Of a stretch of DNA of 64,000 bases, positions 24,508 to 33,439 are shown in pieces (position 1 is the first letter of the stretch; each line of letters starts with the position of its first letter). This stretch comes from Phycisphaerales bacterium (GTDB lineage: Bacteria > Planctomycetota > Phycisphaerae > Sedimentisphaerales > Anaerobacaceae): contig JAUVYV010000005.1 of assembly GCA_030602885.1 (NCBI GenBank), positions 33,670 to 97,669 on the forward strand, read 5' to 3'. A program made the translations under genes and the position numbers. The notes below the pieces were generated by a model, which saw only the letters and a program-made list of their open reading frames with translations, ran no database searches and was not told where the DNA came from.

Positions 24508-25044
24508 TCACGTTTTAAGCTGTTCCTGTAATCGTGCTCGGACTTTTGAGAAGAAGTCGTGGTAGCATTGTTGTCTGTAGTCCGGGTAGGTGTATTCAAA
24601 GGGCTTCCATGTACCTTTGTCATAGATTAACGTTGCTTCGGCGAACATTTTATCTGTGATGTATATACGATGCGAATAGTTTTTTGTTGTGGCGAGGACG
24701 AGCTTTGCCGGTTCGATTATTCCCGGGTCGAGGTTTACGGGTCGCGGGAAGTCGCGGCAGAGGCGGTCGGTAAGGTGCTGTTCGAGTCGGTTTGTTTTGT
24801 GCTTTATCTTTGCGAGCCGGCCCGGGTCGATGAGTTTTTCGATTGAAACGAACTGGCGGAGGATGTTCGGGCCTGTCTGCTCTCTGTAGTAGTTGGTATG
24901 GGTGAACGGCCAAACGTCGCTGGTGAGGTCGATTGGCCCGAGGTGGGCGGAAATGGTATCAACGGCGGCGGCGAGGCAAGTTTCGTCGGAGGCGAGGATG
25001 GCAATAATGAGCTTAACGGGTTTTGGCGATTTTAGTTTCCACAT
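24508..25044 (-). CDS. DUF4416 family protein
   Basis: A 178-aa protein of a family without a defined function. The recognisable features are the start KPVKLIIAILASDE, the segment GPIDLTSDVWPFTHTNYY, and GIIEPAKLVLATTKNYSHRI. Family members occur mainly in anaerobic and deep-branching bacteria; I know of no characterised one. It is flanked on both sides by dispersed repeats and lies between the envelope genes and proS on the same strand, with no overlap that would indicate coupling. Confidence 0.8.
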   Translation of the reverse strand: MWKLKSPKPVKLIIAILASDETCLAAAVDTISAHLGPIDLTSDVWPFTHTNYYREQTGPNILRQFVSIEKLIDPGRLAKIKHKTNRLEQHLTDRLCRDFPRPVNLDPGIIEPAKLVLATTKNYSHRIYITDKMFAEATLIYDKGTWKPFEYTYPDYRQQCYHDFFSKVRARLQEQLKT

Positions 25045-25056
25045 GATTCTATTTTA

Positions 25057-25085
25057 GCCACAGAGAACTCAGAGTGCACAGAGAA
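25057..25085. repeat. Dispersed CACAGAG-type repeat
   Basis: GCCACAGAGAACTCAGAG followed by TGCACAGAGAA. It fills the short gap between DUF4416 and proS; related units occur at 24361 and at 63719-63747. Confidence 0.6.
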
Positions 25086-25087
25086 TT

Positions 25088-26833
25088 TTACTCAAATGGA
25101 TTCAATGAAGCCTTTAGGTCTTCTACGATATCAACAGTTTTTTGTGGCGCTGAAACGGCGGGGATTTTCTCGAAATCTTTTTCTGTGCGGAGCTTTATTT
25201 CGACGCTGCCGTCTGCGAGTGCCTTTTTGCCCACCGTTATTCTTACGGGTATTCCAATTAGGTCTGCGTCTTTGAATTTGACGCCTGCACGTTCATCGCG
25301 GTCGTCCAACAGCACTTCGATGCCGGCGTCGGTCAACTGCTCGTAGATATCATTCGAGGTCTTTGCGACTTCGGTGTCGTCGGCGTTTACGGAGGTGATG
25401 ATGACTTCGAAGGGGGCGATGGAGATGGGGAAGATGATGCCGTCTTTGTCGTTTGCGGCTTCGATTGCGGAGGCGACGATTCGATTTATTCCGATTCCGT
25501 AGCAGCCCATGAGGCAGGGATTGCTTTGGCCGGTTTCGTCGAGGAATTTGCAGTTTAGCTTTTCGGAGTATTTAGTGCCCAATTTGAAGACCTGTCCTAC
25601 CTCGATGCCGCGTTTGAAGAGCAGGGGCTTGCCATCGTGGGTATCGCCTTCGACCGCGTTGCGGATGTCGGCTACCACTATGTTGGGACCATCGAGCGGG
25701 AAATCTCTGCCGGGGACGATGTTCTTTGTGTGGTAGTCGGTTTTGTTTGCGCCGGTGACCCAGACGGGCATTGCAGCCACGGCGTAATCCATTAGCAATG
25801 TGTTGACTTTGCCAACTACCCCGACAGGGCCGGCAAAACCGACCTTTGCACCAGTGACTTTTTCGATAGTTTTTTCATCTGCAAGCTCGATGTGCTTGCC
25901 ACCAACAGCCAGCGTCAGCTTCTCCTCGTTAACATCATGGTCTCCGCGAACAAGAACAGCGACTATCTTGCCTTGCGAAGAGTAGATTAATGTCTTCACC
26001 ATTTCCTCCGGCTTGGTACCGAGGAACTTACAGACGGCTTCGATAGAGCCGACGTTTGGTGTGTGGACAAGCTCCGCCTTCGGCGGGTCTTGTATTGGCG
26101 TTTCTTTAGGCAGTGCATCGACGGCGGCTTTTTCGAGATTGGCGGCGTATGAGGCGTCTTCGGTATAGACGATGACGTCTTCTCCGGATGGGCAGGGGAC
26201 GGTGAACTGGTGTGAGCCGGAGCCGCCCATCTCGCCGGACTCGGCTTCGACAGAAACGAAATCGAGTCCGCAGCGTGTGAAGATGCGTTTGTAGGTTTCG
26301 TACATTTTCCAGTATTCATCGTCGAGTGACTTTGGGTCGGCGTGGAAGCTGTATGCGTCTTTCATTATGAATTCGCGGCTGCGGAGGACGCCGAAGCGCG
26401 GGCGAAACTCATCGCGAAACTTGAAGCTTATCTGGTAGATATTGAATGGAAGCTGCTTGTACGAGCTGATTTCGTTGGCTGCCAGCGACGTAACGACCTC
26501 TTCGGCGGTTGGGGCGAGGACGTTTTCCCGGCCGTGTCGGTCGGTGAAGCGAGCCATAGTTGGGCCGTAATCGACGTCCCGGCCGGTCTGCTGCCAAAGC
26601 TCTATCGGCTGGACGGAGGGCATGAGTATTTCCTGTGCGCCGGCCTTGTTCATTTCGTCGCGGACGATGTTCATTACCTTATAGAGGCAGCGGAAGCCGA
26701 GTGGCAGGTATGTGTATGTGCCGGAGGCGAGTTTTCGCATGAGGCCTGCGCGAATCATCAACCGATGGCTCGGAATCTCGGCGTCGGCGGGGACTTCCTT
26801 GACGGTGGGTATCAGCATTTGGCTAAACTTCAT
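25088..26833 (-). CDS. proS: Prolyl-tRNA synthetase
   Basis: A class II aminoacyl-tRNA synthetase of the bacterial type with an editing insertion. Motif 1 is near YKVMNIVRDEMNKAGAQE, motif 2 is FRDEFRPRFGVLRSREFIMK, and motif 3 is CYGIGINRIVASAIE. The insertion domain (about 230-390) contains VLVRGDHDVNEEKL and the GPVGVVGK region. The C-terminal anticodon-binding domain is present, so the 581-aa protein is complete. I start at ATG 26833 (MKFSQMLIPT). An upstream extension to 26914 would translate dispersed repeats (CHSREGGSP and RYTKYERRDT) and is artefactual. Confidence 0.97.
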   Translation of the reverse strand: MKFSQMLIPTVKEVPADAEIPSHRLMIRAGLMRKLASGTYTYLPLGFRCLYKVMNIVRDEMNKAGAQEILMPSVQPIELWQQTGRDVDYGPTMARFTDRHGRENVLAPTAEEVVTSLAANEISSYKQLPFNIYQISFKFRDEFRPRFGVLRSREFIMKDAYSFHADPKSLDDEYWKMYETYKRIFTRCGLDFVSVEAESGEMGGSGSHQFTVPCPSGEDVIVYTEDASYAANLEKAAVDALPKETPIQDPPKAELVHTPNVGSIEAVCKFLGTKPEEMVKTLIYSSQGKIVAVLVRGDHDVNEEKLTLAVGGKHIELADEKTIEKVTGAKVGFAGPVGVVGKVNTLLMDYAVAAMPVWVTGANKTDYHTKNIVPGRDFPLDGPNIVVADIRNAVEGDTHDGKPLLFKRGIEVGQVFKLGTKYSEKLNCKFLDETGQSNPCLMGCYGIGINRIVASAIEAANDKDGIIFPISIAPFEVIITSVNADDTEVAKTSNDIYEQLTDAGIEVLLDDRDERAGVKFKDADLIGIPVRITVGKKALADGSVEIKLRTEKDFEKIPAVSAPQKTVDIVEDLKASLNPFE

Positions 26834-26834
26834 A

Positions 26835-26896
26835 TTCGTATCTCGTCGTTCGTATTTCGTATATCGTTCCGGACTCCCGCCTTCGCGGGAATGACA
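26835..26896. repeat. CGTATTT repeat joined to a TCCCGC-CTTC-GCGGGA hairpin
   Basis: Immediately upstream of the proS start lie irregular CGTATTT/CGTATCT units (26835-26867), then a 6-bp perfect hairpin at 26875-26890 followed by ATGACA. The same hairpin occurs at 31438-31453. Confidence 0.85.
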
Positions 26897-27066
26897 AAGA
26901 AAGAAACTCAGCATGTTTATAGACCAAAGTCAGCGTCGTTGCAAGATTATATTCGTTGAGCGGATGTGAGGGGGACGGGGAAATGGGCCTTGCATTGAGC
27001 TTATGGAAAGAATATGATTTAGGGAAACCAAGCATTTTTCAGAGCGCCGTGAGCAGGGAGTTTGTA

Positions 27067-28032
27067 ATGGGCCATAAGTTCATAAGTGAAATCCAGCCGG
27101 GTGAGACGATAAATGATGTTTATCTTGTGAAGGATGCGGTTTTGCGGAGCACGAGTCGCGGGGATCCGTACATAGCGATGTTCATCTGTGACAAGACGGG
27201 GCAGGTGAACGGTCGGATGTGGCAGGCAAGCGAGGCGATTTACCGGGTTCTTCCGAAGCCGGGTTTTGTTCGGGTACAGGGACGAAGCGAGGTTTACCAG
27301 AACAATCTGCAGATTGTTGTGAACAACGTTGGAGTAGTGGATGCGAGCAAGGTGGAGCTGGAAGATTTTCTGGCTCGCACGGAGAAGGATACCGAGCAGA
27401 TGTTTTCAGAGGTGAAGGGTATGTTAGGGGAGATAAAGAATGAGCAATTGAAGGCGCTGGCGGGAGAGTTTTTGGCTGATGAGGAGCTGATGGGCAAGTT
27501 CTGCAAATCGCCGGCAGCGATTCAGATGCATCATAACTGTCTGGGTGGTCTTCTGGAGCATACCCACAATATGCTTCGGGTGGCAGGAGCGATACTGCCG
27601 TATTATCCCGATGTTCAGGGGGACCTTGTGTTGTGCGGGATATTCATACACGATATGGGCAAGACGGAGGAGCTTTCATACGAGACGGCGTTTTCGTACA
27701 CGGATTCGGGACAGTTGATTGGTCACATAAGCAAGACACTTCTTATGCTGCACGAGAAGGCGGATGCGTTGAGTGAGAAAGGGGCATCGATTGACGAGAT
27801 GACTCTGGATGCTTTAGGTCATATAATACTGTCTCATCACAGGGCATACGAGTTTGGGTCACCGAAACTTCCCGCGACTCCGGAGGCGTTTATGGTCTGT
27901 TACATAGACGATCTCGATGCGAAGATGGACCAGGTGAGGTCGGCGATAAGCGGTGAGGTGAGTGACTCGAACTGGACGAGCTGGCAAAAATCGCTTGCGA
28001 CGCGACTTTACCGGCGACGTATCGAGGAATAA
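27067..28032 (+). CDS. OB-fold/HD-domain phosphohydrolase (YhaM-like 3'-5' exoribonuclease)
   Basis: The N-terminal ~110 residues form an OB-type nucleic-acid-binding fold (YIAMFICDKTGQVNGRMWQA), and residues ~150-310 form an HD domain (HTHNMLRVAGAIL; the metal pair in FIHDMGKTEELSY; HIILSHHRAYEFG). This order is that of Bacillus YhaM, a 3'-5' exoribonuclease. The 321-aa length matches. The start is ATG 27067 (MGHKFISEIQPGE); an ORF extension to 26956 adds residues not in the family. It is divergent from proS, with repeats between the two. Confidence 0.9.
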   Translation: MGHKFISEIQPGETINDVYLVKDAVLRSTSRGDPYIAMFICDKTGQVNGRMWQASEAIYRVLPKPGFVRVQGRSEVYQNNLQIVVNNVGVVDASKVELEDFLARTEKDTEQMFSEVKGMLGEIKNEQLKALAGEFLADEELMGKFCKSPAAIQMHHNCLGGLLEHTHNMLRVAGAILPYYPDVQGDLVLCGIFIHDMGKTEELSYETAFSYTDSGQLIGHISKTLLMLHEKADALSEKGASIDEMTLDALGHIILSHHRAYEFGSPKLPATPEAFMVCYIDDLDAKMDQVRSAISGEVSDSNWTSWQKSLATRLYRRRIEE

Positions 28033-28305
28033 TTGGATTACAGCGAGAGCGGGCTGTTGAGAGAAGGGCAGTGCGAGCGTGAAGGTTTAAAGGGCCAGCC
28101 GAGCTACCCTCCAGAATCTTACAGCCCGGCTGACCCCGGTGTGGTATCGCCGCATTGTCGGCCACTCCGGCGAAAACTGGTAAAGTTATCGCCTTGGGGG
28201 TGTGTATTTTGCCAGAGTTTTTGCGGGAGGTGTGACAAGAGTATGTCACAGGCAGGCAAGAAAGTGCGTTTGGAGCGTGGAACTCGACAAGTGAGGACAA
28301 GAGAA

Positions 28306-29709
28306 ATGGTTCGAGTGCAAAGATGGGGCGTAACAGTGGTAGTCTTGTGGCTGGTTTGCCTTTCGGCTACGTGCGCAGCATCGGATTCGCTGAGGCGAAT
28401 TGATATTTATCCTGAAAACGCGAGGTACTGGCAGTATGGGGGCGAGCCGGTACTGCTGTTAGGCGGGTCGGTTGAGGACAATCTGTTTCAGATTGCGAAT
28501 TTAGAGGAGCATCTCGACTTGCTGAGGTCGGTCGGCGGCAATTATGTCCGCTGTACGATGTCGAGCAGGGATGAGGGAAACGTATGGCCTTTCAAGCAGG
28601 TGAACGGCAAATACGATTTGGGAGAATGGAACGACGAGTACTGGGCAAGGTTTGAACGATTTCTGGAGCTGACGAGCGAGGTTAAGATAATCGTGCAGAT
28701 AGAGGTATGGGCGACATTTGATTTTTACAGGGGCAACTGGGAGCGAAATCCCTTTAACCCGAAGAGCAACGTCAACTACACGAAGGAAGATACGTGGCTT
28801 GATGAGGAGGTGAAGAGCCATCCGGTCCGGGCGGGGAACAATTTTTTCTGGACGGTGCCGGACTTTTTCTGGCTGGCGCCAAAGGAGAGTATGCAAACGA
28901 GGGTGTTGGTATATCAGCAGAGGTTTGTTGATAAGCTATTGAGCTATAGTCTGAGGTACGGCAACGTTCTGTACTGTATGGACAACGAGACGAGCGTGCG
29001 GCCTGAGTGGGGGTGGTACTGGTCGGAGTATATCAAGAAGAAGGCAGGCGAGGCGGGGGTAGAAGTGCATACGACGGAGATGTGGGACCCGCACGATTTG
29101 TCGCACCCGATGCACAGGGCGACATTTGACCATCCGGAGATTTATTCGTTTGTTGATGTTTCGCAGAATAATCATCAGAGCGGCCAGTCGCACTGGGACA
29201 ATGCGCAGAAGCAACGAGGGCGAATAAGCAATAAGGTTAGGCCTTTGAATAATGTCAAGATTTACGGAGCCGATGCGGGAAGATTTGGGGACGACAGGGA
29301 CGGGATGGAGCGGTTCTGGCGGAATATATTCGGTGGGCTGGCCTCGGCAAGGTTTCATCGACCTGACTCCGGATTGGGGCTGAGTGAGAAGGCACAGGCG
29401 AATATCAAAAGTGCGCGGATGACGACGGATGAGATGAACATATTCGCGTGTGAGCCGCACAATGACCTACTTTCGGGCAGAGAAGAGAACGAGGCATACT
29501 GCGCAGCAAATCCGGGTAAGGAGTATGCGGTGTATTTTACCGATGGGGGAGCGGTGCTGCTGGACGTAAGTAAGTTCGATGGGGACTTGACAGTCAGGTG
29601 GCTTGACGTGATGAACAGCAAGTGGGTTGCGCAGACCGAAGCAAAGGGTGGGGGTGAGCTTCTTTTGCGGTGCCCATCGGAGGGATATTGGGCGGCTCTG
29701 GTTCGGTAG
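28306..29709 (+). CDS. Secreted barrel-fold glycoside hydrolase-like protein
   Basis: A 467-aa exported protein with a signal peptide (VVVLWLVCLSATCAASDS). The body looks like a TIM-barrel of the DUF4038/GH-like type: GEPVLLLGGSVEDNLF near the start, NYVRCTMSSRDEG, LYCMDNETSVRPEWG (a possible acid at a strand end), HRATFDHPEIYSF, and a C-terminal beta segment ending CPSEGYWAALVR. The substrate is unknown. I use ATG 28306 (GAGGA eight bases upstream); ATG 28243 with GGAGG is an alternative that lengthens the n-region by 21 residues. The 273 bases before it contain no other gene that I can support. Confidence 0.7.
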   Translation: MVRVQRWGVTVVVLWLVCLSATCAASDSLRRIDIYPENARYWQYGGEPVLLLGGSVEDNLFQIANLEEHLDLLRSVGGNYVRCTMSSRDEGNVWPFKQVNGKYDLGEWNDEYWARFERFLELTSEVKIIVQIEVWATFDFYRGNWERNPFNPKSNVNYTKEDTWLDEEVKSHPVRAGNNFFWTVPDFFWLAPKESMQTRVLVYQQRFVDKLLSYSLRYGNVLYCMDNETSVRPEWGWYWSEYIKKKAGEAGVEVHTTEMWDPHDLSHPMHRATFDHPEIYSFVDVSQNNHQSGQSHWDNAQKQRGRISNKVRPLNNVKIYGADAGRFGDDRDGMERFWRNIFGGLASARFHRPDSGLGLSEKAQANIKSARMTTDEMNIFACEPHNDLLSGREENEAYCAANPGKEYAVYFTDGGAVLLDVSKFDGDLTVRWLDVMNSKWVAQTEAKGGGELLLRCPSEGYWAALVR

Positions 29710-29730
29710 CCGACGGCGGGGAATTGCAAA

Positions 29731-29759
29731 TTGCCGCCAATGGGGTTTGGTCATATAAT
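29731..29759 (+). promoter_or_regulatory. Promoter-like element at the xseA start
   Basis: TTGCCG and TATAAT separated by 17 bases. The predicted transcript start falls within about two bases of the ATG at 29768, implying a leaderless or nearly leaderless message. Confidence 0.5.
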
Positions 29760-29767
29760 TGGGGGTG

Positions 29768-31123
29768 ATGGGCAAGGAAAAGGCAAAGATATATACGGTC
29801 AGTCAGGTCAATGGGCTGATAAAGGGCGTGCTGGAGAGTAATCTGCCGGGGCGTCTGACGGTGGCGGGTGAGATAAGCGATTGGAAGGAGCACAGCCCAA
29901 GCGGGCACTGCTACTTTTCGCTCAAGGATGAGAAATCAAATCTACCCTGCGCTATGTGGAAACCCAATGTTCTAAGAGTCAGATTCAGGCCTGAAAATGG
30001 ATTGGCGGTCCTGGCTTCGGGATTTATTGATGTCTATGTCCCCCGTGGCAGGTATCAGCTCATTGTTGATGAGTTTGTCCCCGCTGGCGTGGGTGCGCTT
30101 CAATTGGCTTTTGAGCAAATGGTAAAAAAACTTCGGGCTGAGGGGCTGTTCGAGGATAAGCACAAGAAGCGGCTGCCGGCGTATCCTGCGCGGATTGGGA
30201 TACTGACGAGCGAATCGGGGGCGGCGGTGCGTGATATAGAGGACAGTATTTTCAATCGGTGGCCTTGTGTGAAGTTGTTTTTGTATCCGGTGCCGGTGCA
30301 GGGTGAAGGTGCGGCGGAGAAAATCGCAGCGGCGATAAGAGATGTGAACAGGCGCAATAAAAAATTGAAGCTGGATATTTTGATAGTGGGTCGCGGCGGC
30401 GGGTCTCGCGAAGATTTGTGGGCGTTTAATGAGGAGGTCCTTGCAAGGGCGATATTCGAGTCGCAGATACCTGTCATAAGCGCGGTCGGCCACGAGGTGG
30501 ATGTCACTATCGCCGATTATGTGGCGGATGCGCGTGCATCGACGCCGACGAAGGCGGGTGTGGTCGCGGTGCCTGATTATGTTGAGGTGCTGGAGCAGTT
30601 AGGGTCGATGGAGAGGCGAATTGCGGGTGAGCTCAGGGCAGGTTTGGACCTGGCTTCTCAGCGGCTTGAAACGCTTCTTGCCGGCGCTATCTTTAGAAAT
30701 CCGCTGTCGCTGGTTCACAACCGTGAGCAGCAGGTCGATGAAGTTCGGACGGTGCTTGTTGGGTCGGTGAGGGAGCTGCTGGCGTCGGCAAGGAAACTGG
30801 TTTCGGCCGGTTATGAGCATATAGTCAAGATTGAGCCGCATCGGTTGTTGGGGAAGATGGCGGTTGATGTGGGCAGGCTGGGCAGTAGAGCGGATGCGGC
30901 GATAAAGAGTGTGCTTACAAGAGCGAGGATGGGGATTACGGCCGGGGCAAATCGGTTAGCAGGTTTGAACCCGAAGGCGGTGTTGAAACGGGGATACAGC
31001 ATTACAACGGTCAAGGGAACGGGGAAGGTGGTGCGAAAACGAGAGGAAATTGAGATTGGGGATCTGATGGTCACCGAGCTTGCTGAGGAGAATTTGATTG
31101 AAAGCAAGGTGACGAAAAAGTAG
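29768..31123 (+). CDS. xseA: Exodeoxyribonuclease VII large subunit
   Basis: XseA is the catalytic subunit of ExoVII, which degrades single-stranded DNA from both ends. The N-terminal OB fold is visible (LTVAGEISDWKEHSPSGHCY then FSLKD), the catalytic core has RIGILTSESGAAVRDIED and IVGRGGGSREDLWAFNEE, and the region after 250 is coiled coil. The C-terminus ends with LNPKAVLKRGYSIT, as in the family. The length of 451 aa is normal. I start at ATG 29768; the ORF extends to a TTG at 29759 that lies inside a -10-like TATAAT. xseB follows after 68 bases that contain a dispersed repeat. Confidence 0.95.
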   Translation: MGKEKAKIYTVSQVNGLIKGVLESNLPGRLTVAGEISDWKEHSPSGHCYFSLKDEKSNLPCAMWKPNVLRVRFRPENGLAVLASGFIDVYVPRGRYQLIVDEFVPAGVGALQLAFEQMVKKLRAEGLFEDKHKKRLPAYPARIGILTSESGAAVRDIEDSIFNRWPCVKLFLYPVPVQGEGAAEKIAAAIRDVNRRNKKLKLDILIVGRGGGSREDLWAFNEEVLARAIFESQIPVISAVGHEVDVTIADYVADARASTPTKAGVVAVPDYVEVLEQLGSMERRIAGELRAGLDLASQRLETLLAGAIFRNPLSLVHNREQQVDEVRTVLVGSVRELLASARKLVSAGYEHIVKIEPHRLLGKMAVDVGRLGSRADAAIKSVLTRARMGITAGANRLAGLNPKAVLKRGYSITTVKGTGKVVRKREEIEIGDLMVTELAEENLIESKVTKK

Positions 31124-31124
31124 A

Positions 31125-31153
31125 ACAGCAGAATACAGAACGCAGAATACAGA
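31125..31153. repeat. CAGAATACAG-type dispersed repeat
   Basis: Two imperfect copies of CAGAATACAGA between xseA and xseB. Confidence 0.55.
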
Positions 31154-31191
31154 GGTCGAAAGGCATAGGTGTATAAGATAAGGGGCCTGGT

Positions 31192-31422
31192 ATGGCTGAT
31201 AAGAAAGACGACGATATTTCGAAGCTGAGTTTTGAGGACGCAATAAAAGAGCTTACTGCTATTGTCGGTAAGATTGAGCAAGGGGAGATTGCGCTGCAGG
31301 ACAGCTTAGAGCAGTATGAGCGGGGGATGGCCCTGATTAAGCACTGCAGGGGTATCTTGCAGCAGGCCGAAAAGCGGATTGAGAAGATATCAAAAGAGGC
31401 CGGTGACAGCAAGGAGGAGTAA
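31192..31422 (+). CDS. xseB: Exodeoxyribonuclease VII small subunit
   Basis: A 76-aa helical hairpin protein that binds the coiled coil of XseA. The family signature is clear: LSFEDAIKELTAIVGKIEQG, then LQDSLEQYERGMALIKHC and QQAEKRIEKI. It is located directly downstream of xseA on the same strand, the usual arrangement. The start ATG 31192 follows GGGGCCTGGT, a weak ribosome binding site. Confidence 0.95.
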   Translation: MADKKDDDISKLSFEDAIKELTAIVGKIEQGEIALQDSLEQYERGMALIKHCRGILQQAEKRIEKISKEAGDSKEE

Positions 31423-31434
31423 TCTGGGCGATAT

Positions 31435-31460
31435 GGATTCCCGCCTTCGCGGGAATGACA
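31435..31460. repeat. TCCCGC-CTTC-GCGGGA hairpin repeat
   Basis: A dispersed hairpin ending in AATGACA, identical in its core to the one at 26875-26890. It sits five bases before the tRNA-Leu gene. Confidence 0.85.
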
Positions 31461-31465
31461 GATGC

Positions 31466-31549
31466 GCGAGCGTGGCGGAACTGGCAGACGCGCAAGGTTT
31501 AGGTCCTTGTGTCCTTTTGGACGTGGAGGTTCGACTCCTCTCGCTCGCA
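31466..31549 (+). tRNA. tRNA-Leu (UAG anticodon)
   Basis: The acceptor stem is GCGAGCG with CGCTCGC, discriminator A. The D arm is typical of tRNA-Leu (TGGCGGAACTGGCAGACGC). The anticodon stem CAAGG/CCTTG encloses TTTAGGT, giving UAG. A long variable arm follows (class II), then the T arm GAGG-TTCGACT-CCTC. CCA is not encoded. The 3' end is duplicated at 33440-33472. Confidence 0.95.
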
Positions 31550-31551
31550 GT
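31519..31551 (+). repeat. 33-bp direct repeat, left copy (attL-like, tRNA-Leu 3' end)
   Basis: The last 31 bases of tRNA-Leu plus two more are repeated exactly at 33440-33472. Sequences on either side of the two copies differ. Confidence 0.9.
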
Positions 31552-31832
31552 GACTGCTATATAAGGACTTACGTCACTTTTTGCCCTCCTGATACTGCCC
31601 CCGTTTTTGTCCTCCGGTGAAAAAATCGAACGGGTTTGAAGCCTGTTTATCACCCACACAACACCTTTTTCTATTGACTTGGATGGGCAAGTCATCGTAC
31701 GATAAGGTCTGAGTTCATATGCTTTGAGCAAAGTTCCTGAATGAGCAGGAAAATGTCTGTTGGCACGTGGAGGTTTCGTTGTGAACAGGGCAAGGAGAGT
31801 CGCGTACATATGGATCTCTCAAGGGAGAAAGC

Positions 31833-33035
31833 ATGAAAACTCAGTGTTCACATTGTCGAATAATATTTAACGTTGACGAGAAATACAGGGGCAAGAAGGT
31901 CAGGTGCCCGAACTGCAATCAATCTTTCGTTATTACGGCACTTCCCGATGAGAAAAATACCACCAAGTGCACAAAGTGCGGAAGGGCCATTCAGTCTGTC
32001 CAGGCAAGCCACATCGTGCAAGGAAAACACCTGTGCCAACAGTGTTATGAGCAGCAAAGGGAGGAGCCGAAACAGCCGACCGAGAAACCTGAAACCACGA
32101 CATGTGAATCACCTGCTGCATGGGCTTCCGCTCCCAGTCGTTCTTATCAGGTGGCCGAAGAGGAATCTGGATGGCTTTCATTCCACGAAGCCAACAAGAT
32201 CGGTATCGTGGCGGCCATACTAATTCTGTTGCCCGGCATCTATTTTTCGTTTCTCAGGGAGACACCAGTGCCTTTTAGTAATGCACTTTGGTGGAAGATG
32301 GGAAAAATGGTAATCTGGCTAGCGGTGAGCTTGTGTCTGCTCGGCCGGTCGTTTCGGCCTCGCCTTGGCGTCTGGCGCGGTGTGCTTACAGTGCTGGGTG
32401 CATTCGTTGTCGTTCCCAGCGTTGCGGGTCTTGTTACCAACTTCGGGGATTTTCGTTCGAGGTTTGCCGTCGGTTTCCGATATAATCCGTTTGGGACGAT
32501 ATGTGGGATAGCCCTCGTTCTCGCCTTCGGCGCATGGTGTCTTAAATGCGGATTCAGACCGAAGCAGGGCTTGGCGTGGTGGCGGAGTACAACAAACCTA
32601 CTGAGTGTTGCTGTTGGACTCGCTGTCGCCACTCTGGTCATTGCGATGTTTCGCCTTACTTGGGTGGAGTCGAAGGCTGTGTCTGCGGCTCTTCCAGCCC
32701 GTTCTGAGAAGGGAGCAAGCGAAACAAAAGTCGAAGCCACTCAATCTCGGTTGAACTTCCTTTGCTATGCCGTCATCATGTTCAGGATGGATACGGGCCG
32801 ATATCCAACTGAGAAAGGAGGACTTCTAGAGCTTGTAAACAAACCGGCTGATGTTGCCGAACGGAAGTGGTACACCATCAGCATAGAGGCGCTTAACGAC
32901 GCCTGGGGAAATGAGTTTCACTATAAATACACACCCAACAAACGCAGGATGTTCGTTATCATAAGTTACGGGGCAGATGGTATCGAGGGAGGAGAAGGTT
33001 CCAATGCCGACTTAAACTGTTGGGATATACGATAA
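31833..33035 (+). CDS. Zinc-ribbon/membrane protein with a C-terminal pseudopilin (GspG-like) domain
   Basis: A 400-aa composite protein. Residues 1-38 are an MJ0042-type zinc ribbon (CSHCRIIFNVDEKYRG then CPNCNQSF). A second ribbon follows (CTKCGRAI ... CQQCYEQQ). From ~130 to 290 there are five hydrophobic helices (GIVAAILILLPGIYF, VIWLAVSLCLLG, VLTVLGAFVVVPSVAGL, TICGIALVLAFGAW, LLSVAVGLAVATLVIAMF). Residues ~297-400 resemble the soluble domain of the major pseudopilin of type II secretion (MDTGRYPTEKGGLLELV, LNDAWGNEFHYKY, ISYGADGIEGGEG). The function is unknown. The ATG at 31833 has GGGAG upstream. It lies inside the tRNA-flanked segment. Confidence 0.75.
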   Translation: MKTQCSHCRIIFNVDEKYRGKKVRCPNCNQSFVITALPDEKNTTKCTKCGRAIQSVQASHIVQGKHLCQQCYEQQREEPKQPTEKPETTTCESPAAWASAPSRSYQVAEEESGWLSFHEANKIGIVAAILILLPGIYFSFLRETPVPFSNALWWKMGKMVIWLAVSLCLLGRSFRPRLGVWRGVLTVLGAFVVVPSVAGLVTNFGDFRSRFAVGFRYNPFGTICGIALVLAFGAWCLKCGFRPKQGLAWWRSTTNLLSVAVGLAVATLVIAMFRLTWVESKAVSAALPARSEKGASETKVEATQSRLNFLCYAVIMFRMDTGRYPTEKGGLLELVNKPADVAERKWYTISIEALNDAWGNEFHYKYTPNKRRMFVIISYGADGIEGGEGSNADLNCWDIR

Positions 33036-33058
33036 ATGCGCACCTTCCAAAGAACCGG

Positions 33059-33271
33059 ATGGCAATACGAAGACCAGCAGAAGTTGTCCTTGTGTTAGAA
33101 TGTGCTCCCGGCAGTCCACCGGCGGGAGGGCCAGAGCTTCTGCCCGAAGTGCCTTGGAACGGAAAACATTATGTCATTGGCTTTGCAGATATGCATGTGG
33201 AATTTTCTACGCGTGAGAGAATAGATAAGTTCACATGGGACCCGGACAAAGTCAGAGAATCTGTTCCTTAG
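33059..33271 (+). CDS. Small protein or C-terminal fragment resembling pilin-like (H-x-DG) tails
   Basis: A 70-aa ORF starting MAIRRPAEVVLVLECAPGSP. The centre HYVIGFADMHVEFSTRERID resembles the C-terminal tail of planctomycete DUF1559-type pilin-like proteins (which have FADGHV), with Met where Gly is usual. No N-terminal methylation helix is present, so this may be the broken end of a longer gene. It begins 24 bases after the upstream gene; a TTG start at 33020 would overlap that gene. Confidence 0.4.
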   Translation: MAIRRPAEVVLVLECAPGSPPAGGPELLPEVPWNGKHYVIGFADMHVEFSTRERIDKFTWDPDKVRESVP

Positions 33272-33439
33272 AGAAATTCTTTCGTCCGTTCTTGACCCTA
33301 GCACATTCTCCACAATGCCCCCTACAAATTTACCCCCCTCCCTAAAATTATTTGAAAAGTGATTAGTACCCCTCTACTTGCCAATATGCGACCTATAGGC
33401 TCTGTAAGTGGGAAACTTTTAATCAGCTTATGTTCTTAG

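Noticed and set aside
26834..26914. N-terminal extension of prolyl-tRNA synthetase
   Set aside because: The added residues translate the heptamer and hairpin repeats, and the canonical start MKFSQ lies at 26833.
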